A DNA stretch of 64,000 bases from Tupaia tana. Lineage: Eukaryota; Chordata; Mammalia; Scandentia; Tupaiidae. Positions 44,539-56,188 of the stretch are shown one piece after another; within the stretch, counting starts at the first letter, position 1, and each line of letters starts with the position of its first letter. The notes below the pieces were generated by a model that saw only the letters and a program-made list of their open reading frames with translations, did no database searches and was not told the DNA's origin. The stretch is taken from contig JAKSZU010000016.1 of assembly GCA_026018925.1 (NCBI GenBank), forward strand, positions 868,001 through 932,000, read 5' to 3'. Both the position numbers and the translations under genes were made by a program.

Positions 44539-46458
44539 GTAGCATGGTCTGGGCTTGGCAGGGCCCTGTCCCCCACAGCCACTGCTCGCTGCACTGTCAC
44601 AAATGCCAGTGGCCCCTGGAAGGCTGCCAAGTTCTCAGCTTTGGTCTGTGTCCAGTACAGGCCACGCGTGTGTACATGCGCATGTGTGTGTGCAAGGTGT
44701 GTACGCAGACACCAGAGTCAGAGGCCGCCAGCTTTCACCCAGCTGTATTTAACACCTCAAATTCTGTGGAAGCAAGTCCACTTTATGCTTTAACTACATC
44801 AAGTAATGATGAGCACCCTTCAGCCTTCGGTTTTGTAACCCGATGTCTTCCTAATACCGTGTGTTACGAAGTTTGCACTATGATGTGGTGACATGTCTTA
44901 AATGGGGTGGTGGCTCTGCAGTGTCCCAGGCCTCGTCGCTGCGGTCATTTGCAGGCTGAGCCCTGCTGTCCTGTGTGGAGGGCCGAGCCGCCTATGGCGG
45001 GGTCCACAGAGAGACAGGGTGTGAGCTGTTCTCTTCTCTCAGTGCCAAACTGTGCCGTGTATGCGTGGAAGCTTGTGCATGCGTGCAGTGTGCAACGGTA
45101 CAGGGCCAGCGACCGCTGCACTTCCACTTTCCCACGAGTGGGGAGAATAAAACCATCGGCTTTTCTTGCGGAAACAAATAGAGCTCTAGTCTCTGCCCCT
45201 CGGAGGAGGCTGGTCAGTGCTAGCACAGTGCCGAGGACTGGGCGTGCTGGAGGCCTTGGCACACGCCGCCTCACTGCTGAGGGGACGGCTGCTGGTGGGA
45301 GAGCAGGGGCTTGGCCGAGAGTGAGGGCTCACTCGGCGTCCAGCCTCACACCGCCACACTCACTTGCCCGCTACAGAGTGAGAGGCACGCACCTCCTGCC
45401 CCCTCGGTGCCAGCCCGTGCGTTGGCGGCTCAGCCCCGCTGGGTGTCTGTTGCGGGCTTAGCTCTCTAACGCAGGACCACTAGAGAAAGAAAGCTCCAAG
45501 AGCCACGTGCTTCTAGACCACCACTGGGTGTAATCCGTGAAGCTAATGGGCAAATGGCAGCAGCCTTGGAAACGGCCTTTCTCGGGGGTTGAAAACCCTC
45601 ACTGCGTCCTCAGTCCCTCTGAGCTCGAGCCCAGCCAAGCAGGGATGGTTGTCTCCTCCGTACTTGTGGCGTCCCCACACTTCCACGGCGTTGGTTCCTC
45701 CAGGAGTTCTTCCAGTCTTTTACCCACAACTGTATGGTCAGCTGTCGGGATCACTTTGAAGGGTTATCAGTACGCGGCAAGAGCTACCCCAGTGTTTCTG
45801 AGTCAGAATAAGAGCCAGGGCCCTCAGACCTGTGGGAACCCCTCGTCGCACACAGTGTCCCACACCCCAGGTGTCATCACCAGCCCCTGGTGGAAGGGCG
45901 ACCTGGACACAGAATCGGGGGACTGCCGGCAAGACCTTGGCCTAGCCCCTGGCGCCCAAGGCGAGGCGCGAGCTGGATGGCTCCTGTGCAAGGCCCTGTC
46001 AGTTCCTCAACACTGCCAGGAAGAGGAGCGGGCTGGTTAGGCTCTTTTCCTATTAGCATTTTTCAGAAGAATTCCTCCCGGACTAGACACGTGTTCTGAC
46101 TCCCTGTCCTGACCGAGCTGCTCATGAGCTGGCTGCAGCTGGTACACCCTGTGCCCAGCCCCGCAGGAGGGCCACACGGCCCGCTGCACCACTCTCTGTC
46201 CAACCCAGCAGAGGGGACAGGCTGAGGAGGTGCTGCTGCAGCTGCGCGTGTCGCTGCCCCGTGGAGAGCGGGCCTTTCCGCGAGAGCTCGGAGTCCAGGC
46301 CCCGCCATGGACACCAAGGGTGTTCACCGGGCGGCCTCTCTGCATGGCGCTGCCCCTCTGGAACACTTCGTCTGTGATCGGAGTCACTGGGTTGTAGGCC
46401 CTTACTTTTCCGCATTTGCCTCCATCCATCTTCTGGAACTGCCTAAAAGCCCAGGTCT

Positions 46459-46495
46459 CCCCCACCCCCCCCACCCCCACCCCCCCCCACCCCCG
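46459..46495. repeat. C-rich simple repeat
   Basis: Runs of C are separated by single A, with the pattern ccccca. Confidence 0.9.
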
Positions 46496-46716
46496 CGGGG
46501 TGTCTGTCCTGCTGTTCTCCCTGCGCTAACGCCTGCGTGTGGACACGGTGGGCCCCTCACCCAGACTCCTGCTCGCGGGCACTGTGTGGGCATGGTTGTG
46601 TGCTGCACCTTGCGTTCATTAAGAGCTCTCGAAGATTGTGTTTCCTGTCTCCATGGATTTATTTCTCTCCTCTCCTCTCCCTTCGCTCTGGTGGCTTTAT
46701 AATCTCTGACCGGTAG

Positions 46717-46824
46717 AAGTACATAAAGATGTACACAGGCGGAGTGAGCTCGCTGGCTGAGCAGATAGCCAGTCAGCTCCAGAGGAGAGAGCAGCCCAGA
46801 GCCCTCCTAGCCAAGAAGGAACTG
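46717..46824 (+). CDS. MICAL3: MICAL3 alternative exon d (36 codons)
   Basis: The acceptor is ctctgaccggtag/AAGTAC and the donor CTG/GTAAGA, phase 0 at both ends. It encodes KYIKMYTGGVSSLAEQIASQ and then LQRREQPRALLAKKEL, which would read directly into GSMKKEF of the LIM exon. The sequence has an amphipathic, clearly protein-like pattern, and I recall a similar segment in MICAL-family isoforms, so this is probably a genuine cassette just before the LIM domain. Confidence 0.85.
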
Positions 46825-47350
46825 GTAAGAGCCCGAGGACGGTGCCGCTCGGCTAGCCCTGACAGTGTGGCGGCTGCGCCTGCTCAGCCGGGCAGTTCCG
46901 CATGCCGCCTGGCCCTTCCCCAGGGCGTCCGAGTTTGATAACTGCATTTCTAGGCCTGCGGTCGATACTTTTTAGAACATCGCGTGAGAAGGCCAGGGGT
47001 CCGTGTAGACATGTAGAAACACAAAGACACTGAAACGCGCACACACGTGTATGCTCTCCGAGTTCTAAAACCCCATAGAGCAGTTCCCTCTGGATAGCGC
47101 TTCACCAGAGCCGACGCGTGGGCTCCCTCAGCAGTTGACTGGCACGCGGTGCTGAGGTCCCAAAGTCGGTCTGCTCTGACACTGCCGTGGGAAGCTCCCA
47201 GGAGAGCGATTCCGGGCGCAGTCAGCCCCACACGGCCCTGGCAGGGTCCCCTTCACTAAAGGAGCAGGTCGTGCACCTCCAGGGGGCGCCCGAGAGGCAT
47301 TGCGCTGAGGCGTCCCCCCTCCCTGCCCGCCCTCTCCTCCCCTGCTGCAG

Positions 47351-47537
47351 GGCTCCATGAAGAAGGAGTTCCCGCAGAACGTGGGCGGCAGCGACACGTG
47401 CTACTTCTGCCAGAAGCGGGTCTACGTGATGGAGCGGCTGAGCGCCGAGGGCAAGTTCTTCCACCGCAGCTGCTTCAAGTGCGAGCACTGCGGCACCACG
47501 CTGCGCCTGTCGGCCTACGCCTACGACCTGGAGGACG
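47351..47537 (+). CDS. MICAL3: MICAL3 coding exon 16 (residues 748-810): first part of LIM domain
   Basis: The acceptor is ctcccctgctgcag/GGCTCC and the donor G/GTGCGT. It encodes [20 protein letters not shown] and continues to [12 protein letters not shown]. Zinc ligands C764, C767, H785 and C788 form the first module, and C791 and C794 begin the second. His793 and Gly795 replace the tyrosine and alanine that I recall in human, neither of them a ligand. Confidence 0.98.
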
Positions 47538-47998
47538 GTGCGTGGGGCCCTGACCAGCGCGGGGGTGGCGCTGTCCATTCTGCTCCGCTCCTCCTCACCC
47601 TTCCCTCCTTGCTCCGGCGCTTCCCCGGCGTTCTCCTACAGATAGCTCCCCCGTCCCGGCTCAGTCACAGCATTGCTCAGTGCAGTCTGAAAGCCCGAAA
47701 TCTGGGCTTCAGAATTTGAAACTTCATGAGTACTGACGTGACTCCACAAGGGAAATAACACACCTGACCACGCGTGACAAGCCATGGGCAAGACACCGCA
47801 CCGCAGTACAAAATGCCATATGGCTCTGCGTGAGGTACACACAGAACAGGCTCCGGCTCCTATCCAGGCTTGGGCCCCCTCCCTGTGGTTATCTTGTCAT
47901 ACGTGTGCGAATGCTCTGAAACCCGAGACTCGGCCGGTCCCACAGGTTTCAGATAAGGGACACGGGCCATGACAATGATGATGGCTGTGACAACGGGC

Positions 47999-48232
47999 TT
48001 TTTTTTTTTTGGAGAGTTTTTTGCTATAGGGCGCATGTGCTCACCAGAAAGACAGACAGAGAGATAGAAAGCGAGAAATCACCCCCCAGGGAGGATGGCC
48101 ACGCTGCAGTCCCTTCTCCTCCATTCCCCTCTTGGGATCTTGGGTGAGTTTAAGCCACCAGGTCCGGGACTCGACCCGCGGTCAACTACATGGGAGTCCA
48201 GCAATGCAGCCAATACGCTAACTGTTGGTCTC
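47999..48232 (-). mobile_element. tRNA-derived SINE with small internal deletion
   Basis: Inverted. The step gggatcttgggtgagttta shows that about 25 bases of the body are lost. The head is diverged (taactgttggtc). Confidence 0.85.
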
Positions 48233-49400
48233 TAGAATGGCCTGCTTTTACTGACTCCCTTTTTGACCTCCAGACACTCACTGGCTTTCTTGCTCATGGT
48301 GAGATCTTTAGATAAAAGGGGTACCGTGAGGATAAGACTTTTTGTTTTTGCTGTGTGGAGGGGAGTCACAGGTCCTAGAACTGTTACAGGTAACACTTTA
48401 TAGACTTTTGCGCCTGAAGGTGACTGAGGTGTGCCTGGTGTCGCTCGTGCTCTCTGGCTTCAGCACCTTCTCACCCCGAGGCTAAGGAACCGAGAGCTCA
48501 TTGCAGATAGTAACGTCATTGGCTGTGGTCCTCAAGGCCTGCCTGTGACATTTACTGCTTCTGTGATGGCGAGACTTTAATAAGGGAGAAGGTAGGAAAT
48601 TAGGCAAGTGGGGCAGTGCCTGACACACAGGCCGGCCGGCACAGGTGCCACCAGGAAGGACCTTTAGGCTAATGGAGGCAGGAGCCCAGACATCGGCAGT
48701 GCCCATGCCCACCCTGCAGGATGTGAAGGGACCTCGGGGAGGGAGTCTGGCTGGTGCAGAGGCCTGGAGTGATAGCAGAGCGCAGGAAATCCTCACGGAG
48801 GTGGCGTCAAGTCGTTACATAAATAGGCGATGTTACTCTCCTCCTGATAGAGCGTGTGCACGTGACCGAGCGGCGAGCACCCTCCACGGGGTCTGGCTGA
48901 CCCTCAGCCCCAGCCCCAGCTGCACGGGTCCTGGGCGTATAGCAGGCTGACTGGGCCGGGGAGCGGCGCCGTGGGCACCTCGTGGGCAGCACGCTGCCAT
49001 TCACTGCTGAGCAGCCCCGGTCGCAGTTCCCTGGCTGAGCCGACCGTGTGATGGTGGCACATAGGAGGGGGCAGCTGACTAGGACGTAGGCCCCTCCGGT
49101 CACCCAGGCCCTCCTGACAGTGAGGGACTGCTCTGCCAGTGGGACCCGAGAGGAGCCCAAGGCAGCCGATTCCTTCCCACCTGCTCCTGGGGGCATGTCA
49201 GGGAGCTGCTCCGGTAGGGAGGGAGGCTGGGAGAGGCGGGCGTTCTGCCCTTTCCTCGCACGCCTTCCATCTCCAAGGACGGGTTCGCAGGTGGAACTCA
49301 CTGTCCCCGCATTGTCCTTACGGCTTAAACCGGAGTTAGTGTTAGCCTCTTACTTGGAACCTGCCCGGAAATAGGTCCTGCAAGTTCAGCCATGAGTGCT

Positions 49401-49654
49401 CTTTTTCTGGGGGAGGTTTTTGCCATAGGGCGCATGCACTCGCCAGAAAGACAGAGAAACAGAGATAGAAAGAAAGAAATCACCCCCCAGGGGGGATGGC
49501 CACGCCGCAATCCCTTCCCCTCCATTCTCCTCTCGGGATCTTGGGCACGCACGCACACGTGCCTGGCGTGAGTTTAAGCCACCAGGTCCGGGATAGAACT
49601 GCAGTCGACTACGTGGGAGTCCCGTGACATAGCCATTACTCTAACTGCTGGTCC
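49401..49654 (-). mobile_element. tRNA-derived SINE, young copy
   Basis: Inverted, with ggtttttgccatagggcgc and the head taactgctggtcc. Confidence 0.9.
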
Positions 49655-51571
49655 TGCCACGAATGTTCTTGTTCATCTTTACCCTTCTCCCGGTGGGACA
49701 GAGGAGATTCAGAGGTGCCCACGGGAGCTCACGCTCTAGGGATGGCGAGCCCGGCGCACATGCACCATGGCAGACCACATAGGGGTGTGGCCAGGGGCGC
49801 TGTCCCACAGTGTCACCCGTGCTTCATGGATGTTCGCAGGAAGAGGAGCCAGTGCAGATCCGGAGCCCTTTAGGGTGACTGCCGGGCCTGGGCCTTAAGT
49901 CTCTCTCTCACAAGTGAGAGCCCCTCTACGGAGCCTCGCCATGCCATAGCCTTCCCTACCTTCTAGCCAGTCAGGGATCTCAGCCCAGGCCTCCCCATAT
50001 GGTTCTGGTGTCGCATCAGGGAACCCTGCCACCATGCCGTGGTTGCTGGGCCCAGCCCCAGTGTGACCCAGATCAGCCGTTTCCCAGGCGAGCCCCGCCA
50101 CAGAGTCCCCCTCGGGTTTCAGAGCACGGGCAGAGGAGAGAAAAGGATGGGATGTTAGAGGTCCTGAAGGTTTGGCCTGTCCTTCCTCCGAGCTGAGGGA
50201 GGGGAAATCTACCTGAGCGCCTCTCTGAGAGGGCGGGGCGGGGCAGGCCGGTGGTGGCTCCAAGGAAGGAGACTCCTGCGGGGCCGGGTCCTCACAGCAC
50301 AGCGCAGCGCAGCGCCTCCCGTGAGGCCGGGGACTGGGCTGGGGAGCTTTGAGTTGCTCCCCCAGTGCTCCAGCTGGAGAGCAGAGATGAGTGTCGCTGT
50401 CGGCCCCACGTGGGGGAATCGAGAGAACCCTTCCTGCAGGGCAGGCTGTCTGGCATGGCCGCCACGTCCCTCCCTGAGCTCCCCGGGAAGGGTGCTGTCT
50501 GTCCTGCGACAAAGCTGCTCCTCTTCCTCTTTTTGTTGGTGCCAGCTCTTAAGACGCACTCTGAACAGACAGTGTGTCCAGCCGGTCCCTGTCATCTCGA
50601 GGAGAGAAAGCACCCCTAGCCTGCCAAGCAGCCTGGGAAGGGCCGGCCTCTGCTGGCACCTCCAGCGCTGTGACTGCCACCCCTGCCGTGTTTCCACGGA
50701 GCCCCCCGGGGGTCTCCCAAGCCCGTTTTCAGCCACGCCCCTGCAGTACAGGCAGGCCCACAGCCTTCCCGGGCCGAGCAGGCTGAGGCTGCCTGCCTAG
50801 CACCCTTAGCCACCTGCGCACTGTGCCCGTTGCTGGCCCCTCAAACCCACCCCTCCCCACTCTGTGCAACAAGGCATGCCATCGCCGTGCCAGGCCTCTG
50901 CACCGGCTGCCTCTGCTGCCTCTCCTCCTGACCCTCATGGGTGAGCTCTGGGCATTGAGCATGCCACCCCGCAGAGCCGTTCCCAGGCTTCTGACGTGAA
51001 GTAGCCACCAGCTACTGCCTGTCCCCAGCTGTCTCATTCTCCTGTCTGACACTCCCTCGCACGCCATCTCCACGGGAACACAGGGCTTGGCCGTCTTGGC
51101 CACTGGAGGCCTCCCAGGTGCAGACTGGCACCCGTCATGCTGCGGCGCTCAGCTAGTCAGCAAGCGAGTGAGCGCCCGGTTCGCCCTCGGCTGGGCCTGC
51201 AGCCCTCTGTCTCCTCCACGTCTCCTTCTGGTCACTCCCATGCTGGAGTATCAGAATCTCGCTTTAGACCTTGAAGTTAGTCACTGGCGAACCACTCGTG
51301 TTCTGTCACCAGCCTGTAACGGCCCGGCTGCCGCGGCCTCCCAGGGAGCTCCCCGGCTCATAGCCTGCCTGGGAGATGTGCTGAGCTGCCCACCGAGGCA
51401 GGCCGCTCAGCCTCGCCGCAACTTACCGGGGAAAGGGACGGCACTACCTGGCTCACGGGCCATTCAGGGTGAAACAGGTGGGTGTGGGTGTAAGCACGGA
51501 AGAGTGTCTGGCACGTGGTAGACGGTAGACAAAGAATTAGCCCCTCTTTACTCATCTGAAAGTACAATGCA

Positions 51572-51846
51572 GGCCAGCCCCATGGCCTAGTGGTTGAAGG
51601 GGGCAGATCCCACATGGCCGACCACAGTTCGAATCCTAGCCTAGTGGCCTAAAAGCATGCTGGGCACCTGTGTGTGCGTGTGTGTGTATGTGTGTGTGTG
51701 CGGTGTGCATGTGCACGTGTTCATGCCCAAGATCCCAACGGGGTGGACAAACGGGGAGAAGGTATTGCAGCATGAGCATGCCCCTTGGGTCACTGCTTTT
51801 TACATCTCTCTCTATCTCTGGTGAGCACACGTGCCCTTTGGCAGTT
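51572..51846 (+). mobile_element. tRNA-derived SINE, old copy with TG expansion
   Basis: The head ggccagccccatggcctagt has a good B box (agttcgaatcc). A TG run at 51670-51710 has expanded inside the tgtgtgcgtg part of the body. Confidence 0.8.
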
Positions 51847-52139
51847 AAAAAAAGTGAAATAAAAAGCAGAATGTTACGACAAGTTGGGTGAGAAAGGGTG
51901 TGAGAAGGAACCTACAATGCGGGCTCCAGTCCGTGTTTAATGACCTCAGCCTGAGAGAGGGGCACCGGTCACTCCTGCCGGGGAAACCTGTTCTCAGGCT
52001 GGGCGGTGCACCTGGCTGGGAGCGTTTTGGGCAGTGTTTGCCCCGGGGTCTGATTCCCTGACCTCGTCCCTCCCAGCGTGCTGTCCTGCCTTCCTGGAGA
52101 AAACCATTTCCTGGAATTTTCTTAGAAATTGACTTCTGG

Positions 52140-52385
52140 GGACCAGCAGTTAGCATAATGGCTATGTCGCTGGACTCCCACGTAGTCGACCGCGGTTCGA
52201 GTCCCGGACCCGGTGGCTTAAACTCATGCCAGGCACGTGTGCGTGCATGTCCAAGATCCCGAGAGGTGAATGGAGAAGAAGGGATTGCGGTGTGGCCATC
52301 CCCCCTGGGGGGTGATTTCTCGCTTTTTGTCTCTCTGTCTGTCTGGCGAGTGTACACGCCCTGTAGCAAAAACCTCTCCAAAAAA
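52140..52385 (+). mobile_element. tRNA-derived SINE, young copy
   Basis: The flanks agaaattgacttctgg are repeated exactly at about 52124-52139 and 52386-52401. The B box is perfect. Confidence 0.95.
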
Positions 52386-54297
52386 AGAAATTGACTTCTG
52401 GCTAGGCTACAGGGCTTGTTTTCTGAATGGAAGCCTCTTTTCTTTCTAATTTAGGGTACCAGAGCAGGGCCCAGTGAGGATTCACTTGAGTCATATTTGA
52501 AGATGGAGGATTCCATTGTGTTGTCTGAAAAGTCATGATGTCTTTTTTCTATACAACATGTGTTGTGACTTCTCCGACAACCCACGTGTTAGTAGAAAAG
52601 GCGAATCGACAGGGGAAAGAGGTAGCAGCATGCAGGGAGAGTACCAAGGACCCGGGGAGGTTTCAGATCCCCGGTAGACAGGTCTTCCACGGCAGGCAGT
52701 AGAAGCCCAGCTCGGGTTACAGCTGGAGCCCTACCTTTTCATCCTCCCTGGGCTGCCCCTTCTCCCTCCGCCCTGCCCTGACAGTCCCCAGAGTCACTCT
52801 GGTTGCCTCACGCTGGCCCTGTGCCGATTCCTGGATCACTGTGTCCTGGGGCGGGTGGAGGGGAGGGGTGTCCAGATTGAGCAGCGGCTTCCTCGTCGGC
52901 CTCTGTGAGGCTAACGACAGGCCCCATGATTAATGGCTTCCTTCAGACCCACGTGGAGGGGGAGGAGTATTTTCAAAGAATAAGAAACAAAACAGACCAA
53001 AAGAGGGTACAGTTCAAGTACCTGACACATGTGGCCCTGCCCTGTGTATTAGTGGCCGAAATTCACAGATCGGAAAGGAAGCTGGCCATGACGTAGCCGC
53101 GACTGTCCCCCTGGAGAAGACGGCAGTGCTGCTGAGGGTCCTTTGATGCGACAGCAGTCGGGTCTCTGCGTCCTGATTTAGTGCCAGTAGCTAGTGGAAA
53201 TTTGAGGAAGACTTAAACATTATTTGAAATCTATGAAATTCCATAGGCTGTGTTTTTCTAATATATTTACTCAGCATTGGATGGAGGAGTATAGATTTTT
53301 TTTTTAATGTAGATAAAAAATTCAGTTACTTCGAAGGAAAAGAAGAAAGACATGATCAGATGGGCAGGCAAGGGGTGGGGAAGAATGCCACTCTCCTCTT
53401 GTCGCTAGACGCGCTGTTACCTTGGAGACTGGAGACACTCGTGCTCCGGCGAGGAGCGCCCCACAGATGGGAAGGGTGACATGGGACTGCTGCTGTCTCC
53501 GTCACAGCGTTGGGAAGCTTAGCGCTGAGTGAGCGTGACGGAGGAGTCAGGAACAATGCGCTCTCTGGTTAACTCCACTCCCAGTGTCATGGGAGAAGCC
53601 AGCAGCGGTGTTCTCTCAGCTTTCCAGACCACATACCCCCAGGAAGGGCCTGGGGTGCTGGTCCAGGGGACACATGGACGTAGCTGAGAGTCCTGAGGGC
53701 AGCAGCCCCAGTCACGGCGGGACACATGTCACTGCTGTTCCGTTCCGTCCCACCCAGAGGCCCCCGCGGGATGTTTTCATTTGGATTGTTTTAAATGCCG
53801 TGACCTGCAGTGGTGGGAGAGGGCGCCGTCCGGGAGGCCCTGTCAGAGTTGGTGCCCAGCACACCCCCGCAGCCCTCACGCCTTCACCCTGCACTTGTAC
53901 TCATTCTGGGTTTCCCCAGAAAGGCTACGCCCGGCTTTCCATGTGACCACATCCTTGTTCTTCACACACTGCCACTTTGTCTGCCAGCCCTGCTATGCAA
54001 GTCTCACTGCTTCGCTCTGGGCACTGACTGGGCGGTGGCTCAATGGCCTTCACATTCCCGGGGACAGGACCTCTCCCCCTCGACCCCTGCCTCACGGCCT
54101 GGAGAGGAGGGCTGGAGTCAGGGCTTAAGGGGGTGGGGACAGGCCTGCCCGGAGAGGAAGGCGGGCCTGGGGAAGGCGGGCTGCACTGAGGGCACCCTGC
54201 GGCCAGAGGGGATGCACAGGGGTGCCGGGAGCGGGGAGCGGGGCGTCCGCTCCGCATTAGTCTTGCTCACGCCGTTCCCTGCACTTGCCGCCCGCAG

Positions 54298-54386
54298 GTA
54301 AATTCTACTGTAAGCCGCACTACTGTTACCGACTCTCGGGCTACGCGCAGAGGAAGAGACCGGCCGTGGCGCCTCTGTCTGGAAAG
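54298..54386 (+). CDS. MICAL3: MICAL3 coding exon 17 (residues 810-839): end of LIM domain
   Basis: The acceptor is cgcccgcag/GTAAAT and the donor AAG/GTATGG. It encodes KFYCKPHYCYRLSGYAQRKR and then PAVAPLSGK. C814 and H817 complete the second zinc site. Phases 1 and 0. Confidence 0.97.
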
Positions 54387-55034
54387 GTATGGGCATCCAC
54401 TCTGCGAGTAGGCGAGGCGTGGCGGGAGTCCAGTGTCACAGTGGGGCAGGGGTGGCTGGAGGCCTATGACCGGCCATGGCAGCCTCGCCTCTCCCGTGGG
54501 TGGGAAGATGGAGGATTCCATTCTCCCGTGGGTGGGAACTCACTTTTCACACATAATCTAACGTGGGCAGCCCTGCGGACGCTTCGCCCACCCTGGAGGT
54601 GGGCTGCGGAGGGGACAGAGGCCTGCCTTTGTGAGGAAGCAGCTGTGTGCGAGGCTGCCCTGCTGGGCCTTTCCGGGGAGGTGGAGGTGGGCCGCGTAAC
54701 CTGAGGGGGCCGCTCGGTCCTCGCTACCCCTCCCCCAGGCGGCCAAGAGCGCAGGCCAGTGGAGCGTGTCCCTGCTGTCCAGGCAGAGGACCGCGACCAG
54801 GAGCCCACTCTGCCTGTGCCCCTTCCACGCCCAGTCCGCGGTCACTTACCTGCTGTGCCCTTTTTCTGACTGAGAGTGACTCCTCCTGCCAGTGGCTGCG
54901 TCACCTTGCCAGCATGCAGGTGCTGGGAACTCCCTGAGTTTGTGTGCACTGCAGCGGGGTGGGAGAAGTTACCCCAGGGTGGACCTGAGCCGAGACTCCG
55001 GCGACCTCCATGTAAAGCATGCCCCAGGTCGTGT

Positions 55035-55263
55035 GTGTGTGTTTTCTTAAGTTGTCGCTATAGGACACCTGCGCTGCCAGAGAGAGGGAGAGAAGGAGTG
55101 TGAGAAATCACCCCCTAGAGAGGGTGGCCACGCCACAATCCTTTCCTCCTGGGATCTTGGACACGCACACACACATGCCCGGCATGAGTTTCAAGCTGCC
55201 AGGTCTGGGACTTGAGCCATGTGGGAATCCAGCTCTTTAACCACCATGCCACCTGCTGGCCCC
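55035..55263 (-). mobile_element. tRNA-derived SINE, old subfamily
   Basis: Inverted, with tcgctataggacacctgcg at the tail and cacctgctggcccc at the head. Confidence 0.75.
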
Positions 55264-55319
55264 ATAGATTTTGCTTCTGTTTTTGTTTTTATGCTTGTTT
55301 TTTAAATTTCCTCAGGAGT

Positions 55320-55550
55320 CAACAGGTACCATGGTGACTAAGGTGCTGGCCAATTCAGTGGTTCGAGTCCTGGACCTGGTGGCTTGAAAATCATGCTGGG
55401 CACGTGTGCATGCTCAAAATACCAAGAGGAGACTGGAAGAGAAAGGACTGTGGCATGGTCATCCCCCCAGGGGGTGATTTCTCACTTTACCTCTCCCTGT
55501 CCCTCCCTGTCTGGTGAGCACATGTACCCTATAGCAAAGATTTAAAAAGA
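55320..55550 (+). mobile_element. tRNA-derived SINE, old copy
   Basis: The B box ggttcgagtcctgg is intact and the tail gtaccctatagcaaagattt is clear. The first bases are eroded. Confidence 0.75.
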
Positions 55551-55554
55551 AAAA

Positions 55555-55712
55555 AATTTATTTCTCCCATAAGAGAGATGCAGCAGGGTGTGCACGCCAA
55601 GAGCCACCACCAGTCTCCACTGGCCCACACCATGTGCAGTCCTGGGGCTTGAACACGGGACCTTTCCCTGTGAGCCCAGCCATGCACCACTGTGCTCTGC
55701 CTGGCCTGGCAC
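55555..55712 (-). mobile_element. Family 2 SINE-like repeat
   Basis: aaatttatttctcccataag, then ggggcttgaacacgggac, then tgtgctctgcctggcc. It ends 144 bases before coding exon 18. Confidence 0.4.
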
Positions 55713-55855
55713 CAGGCTCTAAAGATAGGCCACGAGAGGAGTGTGTCTGGGTGGCTGGGAGGCCAGCAGAGCTGAGTGGCCGCCAGCTTGTCCCTGCCCC
55801 TGAGACGTGGCCACTTCCGTCAGAGTCACTTTCTTTTTCTCATGGGCTCTCCTAG

Positions 55856-55943
55856 GAGGCTAAAGGACCCCTGCAGGACGGCCCCCCGGTGGACGCCAGT
55901 GGACGGGCCAGTGGCGTGGCCAGCTCGGCAGAGAGAACTCCAG
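55856..55943 (+). CDS. MICAL3: MICAL3 coding exon 18 (residues 840-869, spliced form)
   Basis: The acceptor is gggctctcctag/GAGGCT and the donor CCAG/GTAGCC, phase 1. It encodes EAKGPLQDGPPVDASGRASG and then VASSAERTP, the linker after the LIM domain. In the long isoform the next exon, beyond this window, continues the frame. The donor has C at +6 and is not strong. Confidence 0.93.
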
Positions 55944-56188
55944 GTAGCCTCACTTCCTTGTTTGGCTGGGTGGCGCGTCACTCTCTCGGCCTCTGTGACA
56001 AGGCTAAGGGCATGAGCCAGCACCTGCAAAGCAACCTTTCTTCAATCGGGCATCAGGTAGCCCAAAACCCCCTGGACTCTTTTTTCATGTGCCAGCTGCT
56101 TGCGTTCGGGGTCCCCTTCCTGTATGGCCTGTCAGAGGTGCTGGTGCAGATTGGAGGGGAGTTTCATGGGCAGGCCATGGTCCACTGA
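55944..56188 (+). CDS. MICAL3: Read-through C-terminal tail of a short MICAL3 isoform (residues 869-949)
   Basis: If the donor at 55944 is not used, the frame stays open for 81 codons to TGA at 56186-56188. The tail begins GSLTSLFGWVARHSLGLCDK. A middle part contains KGMSQHLQSNLSSIGHQVAQ, and a hydrophobic segment follows at about 915-932, FFMCQLLAFGVPFLYGLS. Composition and spacing look like real coding sequence: no low-complexity, amphipathic helices, one near-membrane-length segment. The total of 949 residues falls in the size range I recall for short human MICAL3 isoforms. It would lack everything after the LIM domain. Whether the tail inserts into or only touches membranes cannot be told from sequence. 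Confidence 0.7.

Larger units (their letters stand above)
35773..47350 (+). other. MICAL3: Long intron 15 with candidate cassette exons
   Basis: This 11.6 kb interval joins IRRQ to the LIM exon. It holds only two SINEs, both between 39.4 and 40.1 kb, which is far below the density elsewhere. Four in-frame cassette candidates, one possible alternative last exon and a CpG island lie in it. The open frames at 38505-38791 and 42106-42561 show no known domain. Confidence 0.85.
47538..54297 (+). other. MICAL3: Intron 16 inside the LIM domain
   Basis: A 6.8 kb intron with four SINEs and a TG microsatellite. Unique stretches 49655-51570 and 52402-54297 are GC-rich with many chance open frames but no recognised exon. 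Confidence 0.85.
54387..55855 (+). other. MICAL3: Intron 17
   Basis: It holds two older SINEs and a family 2 repeat in its right half. The left half, 54387-55030, is plain. Confidence 0.85.
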
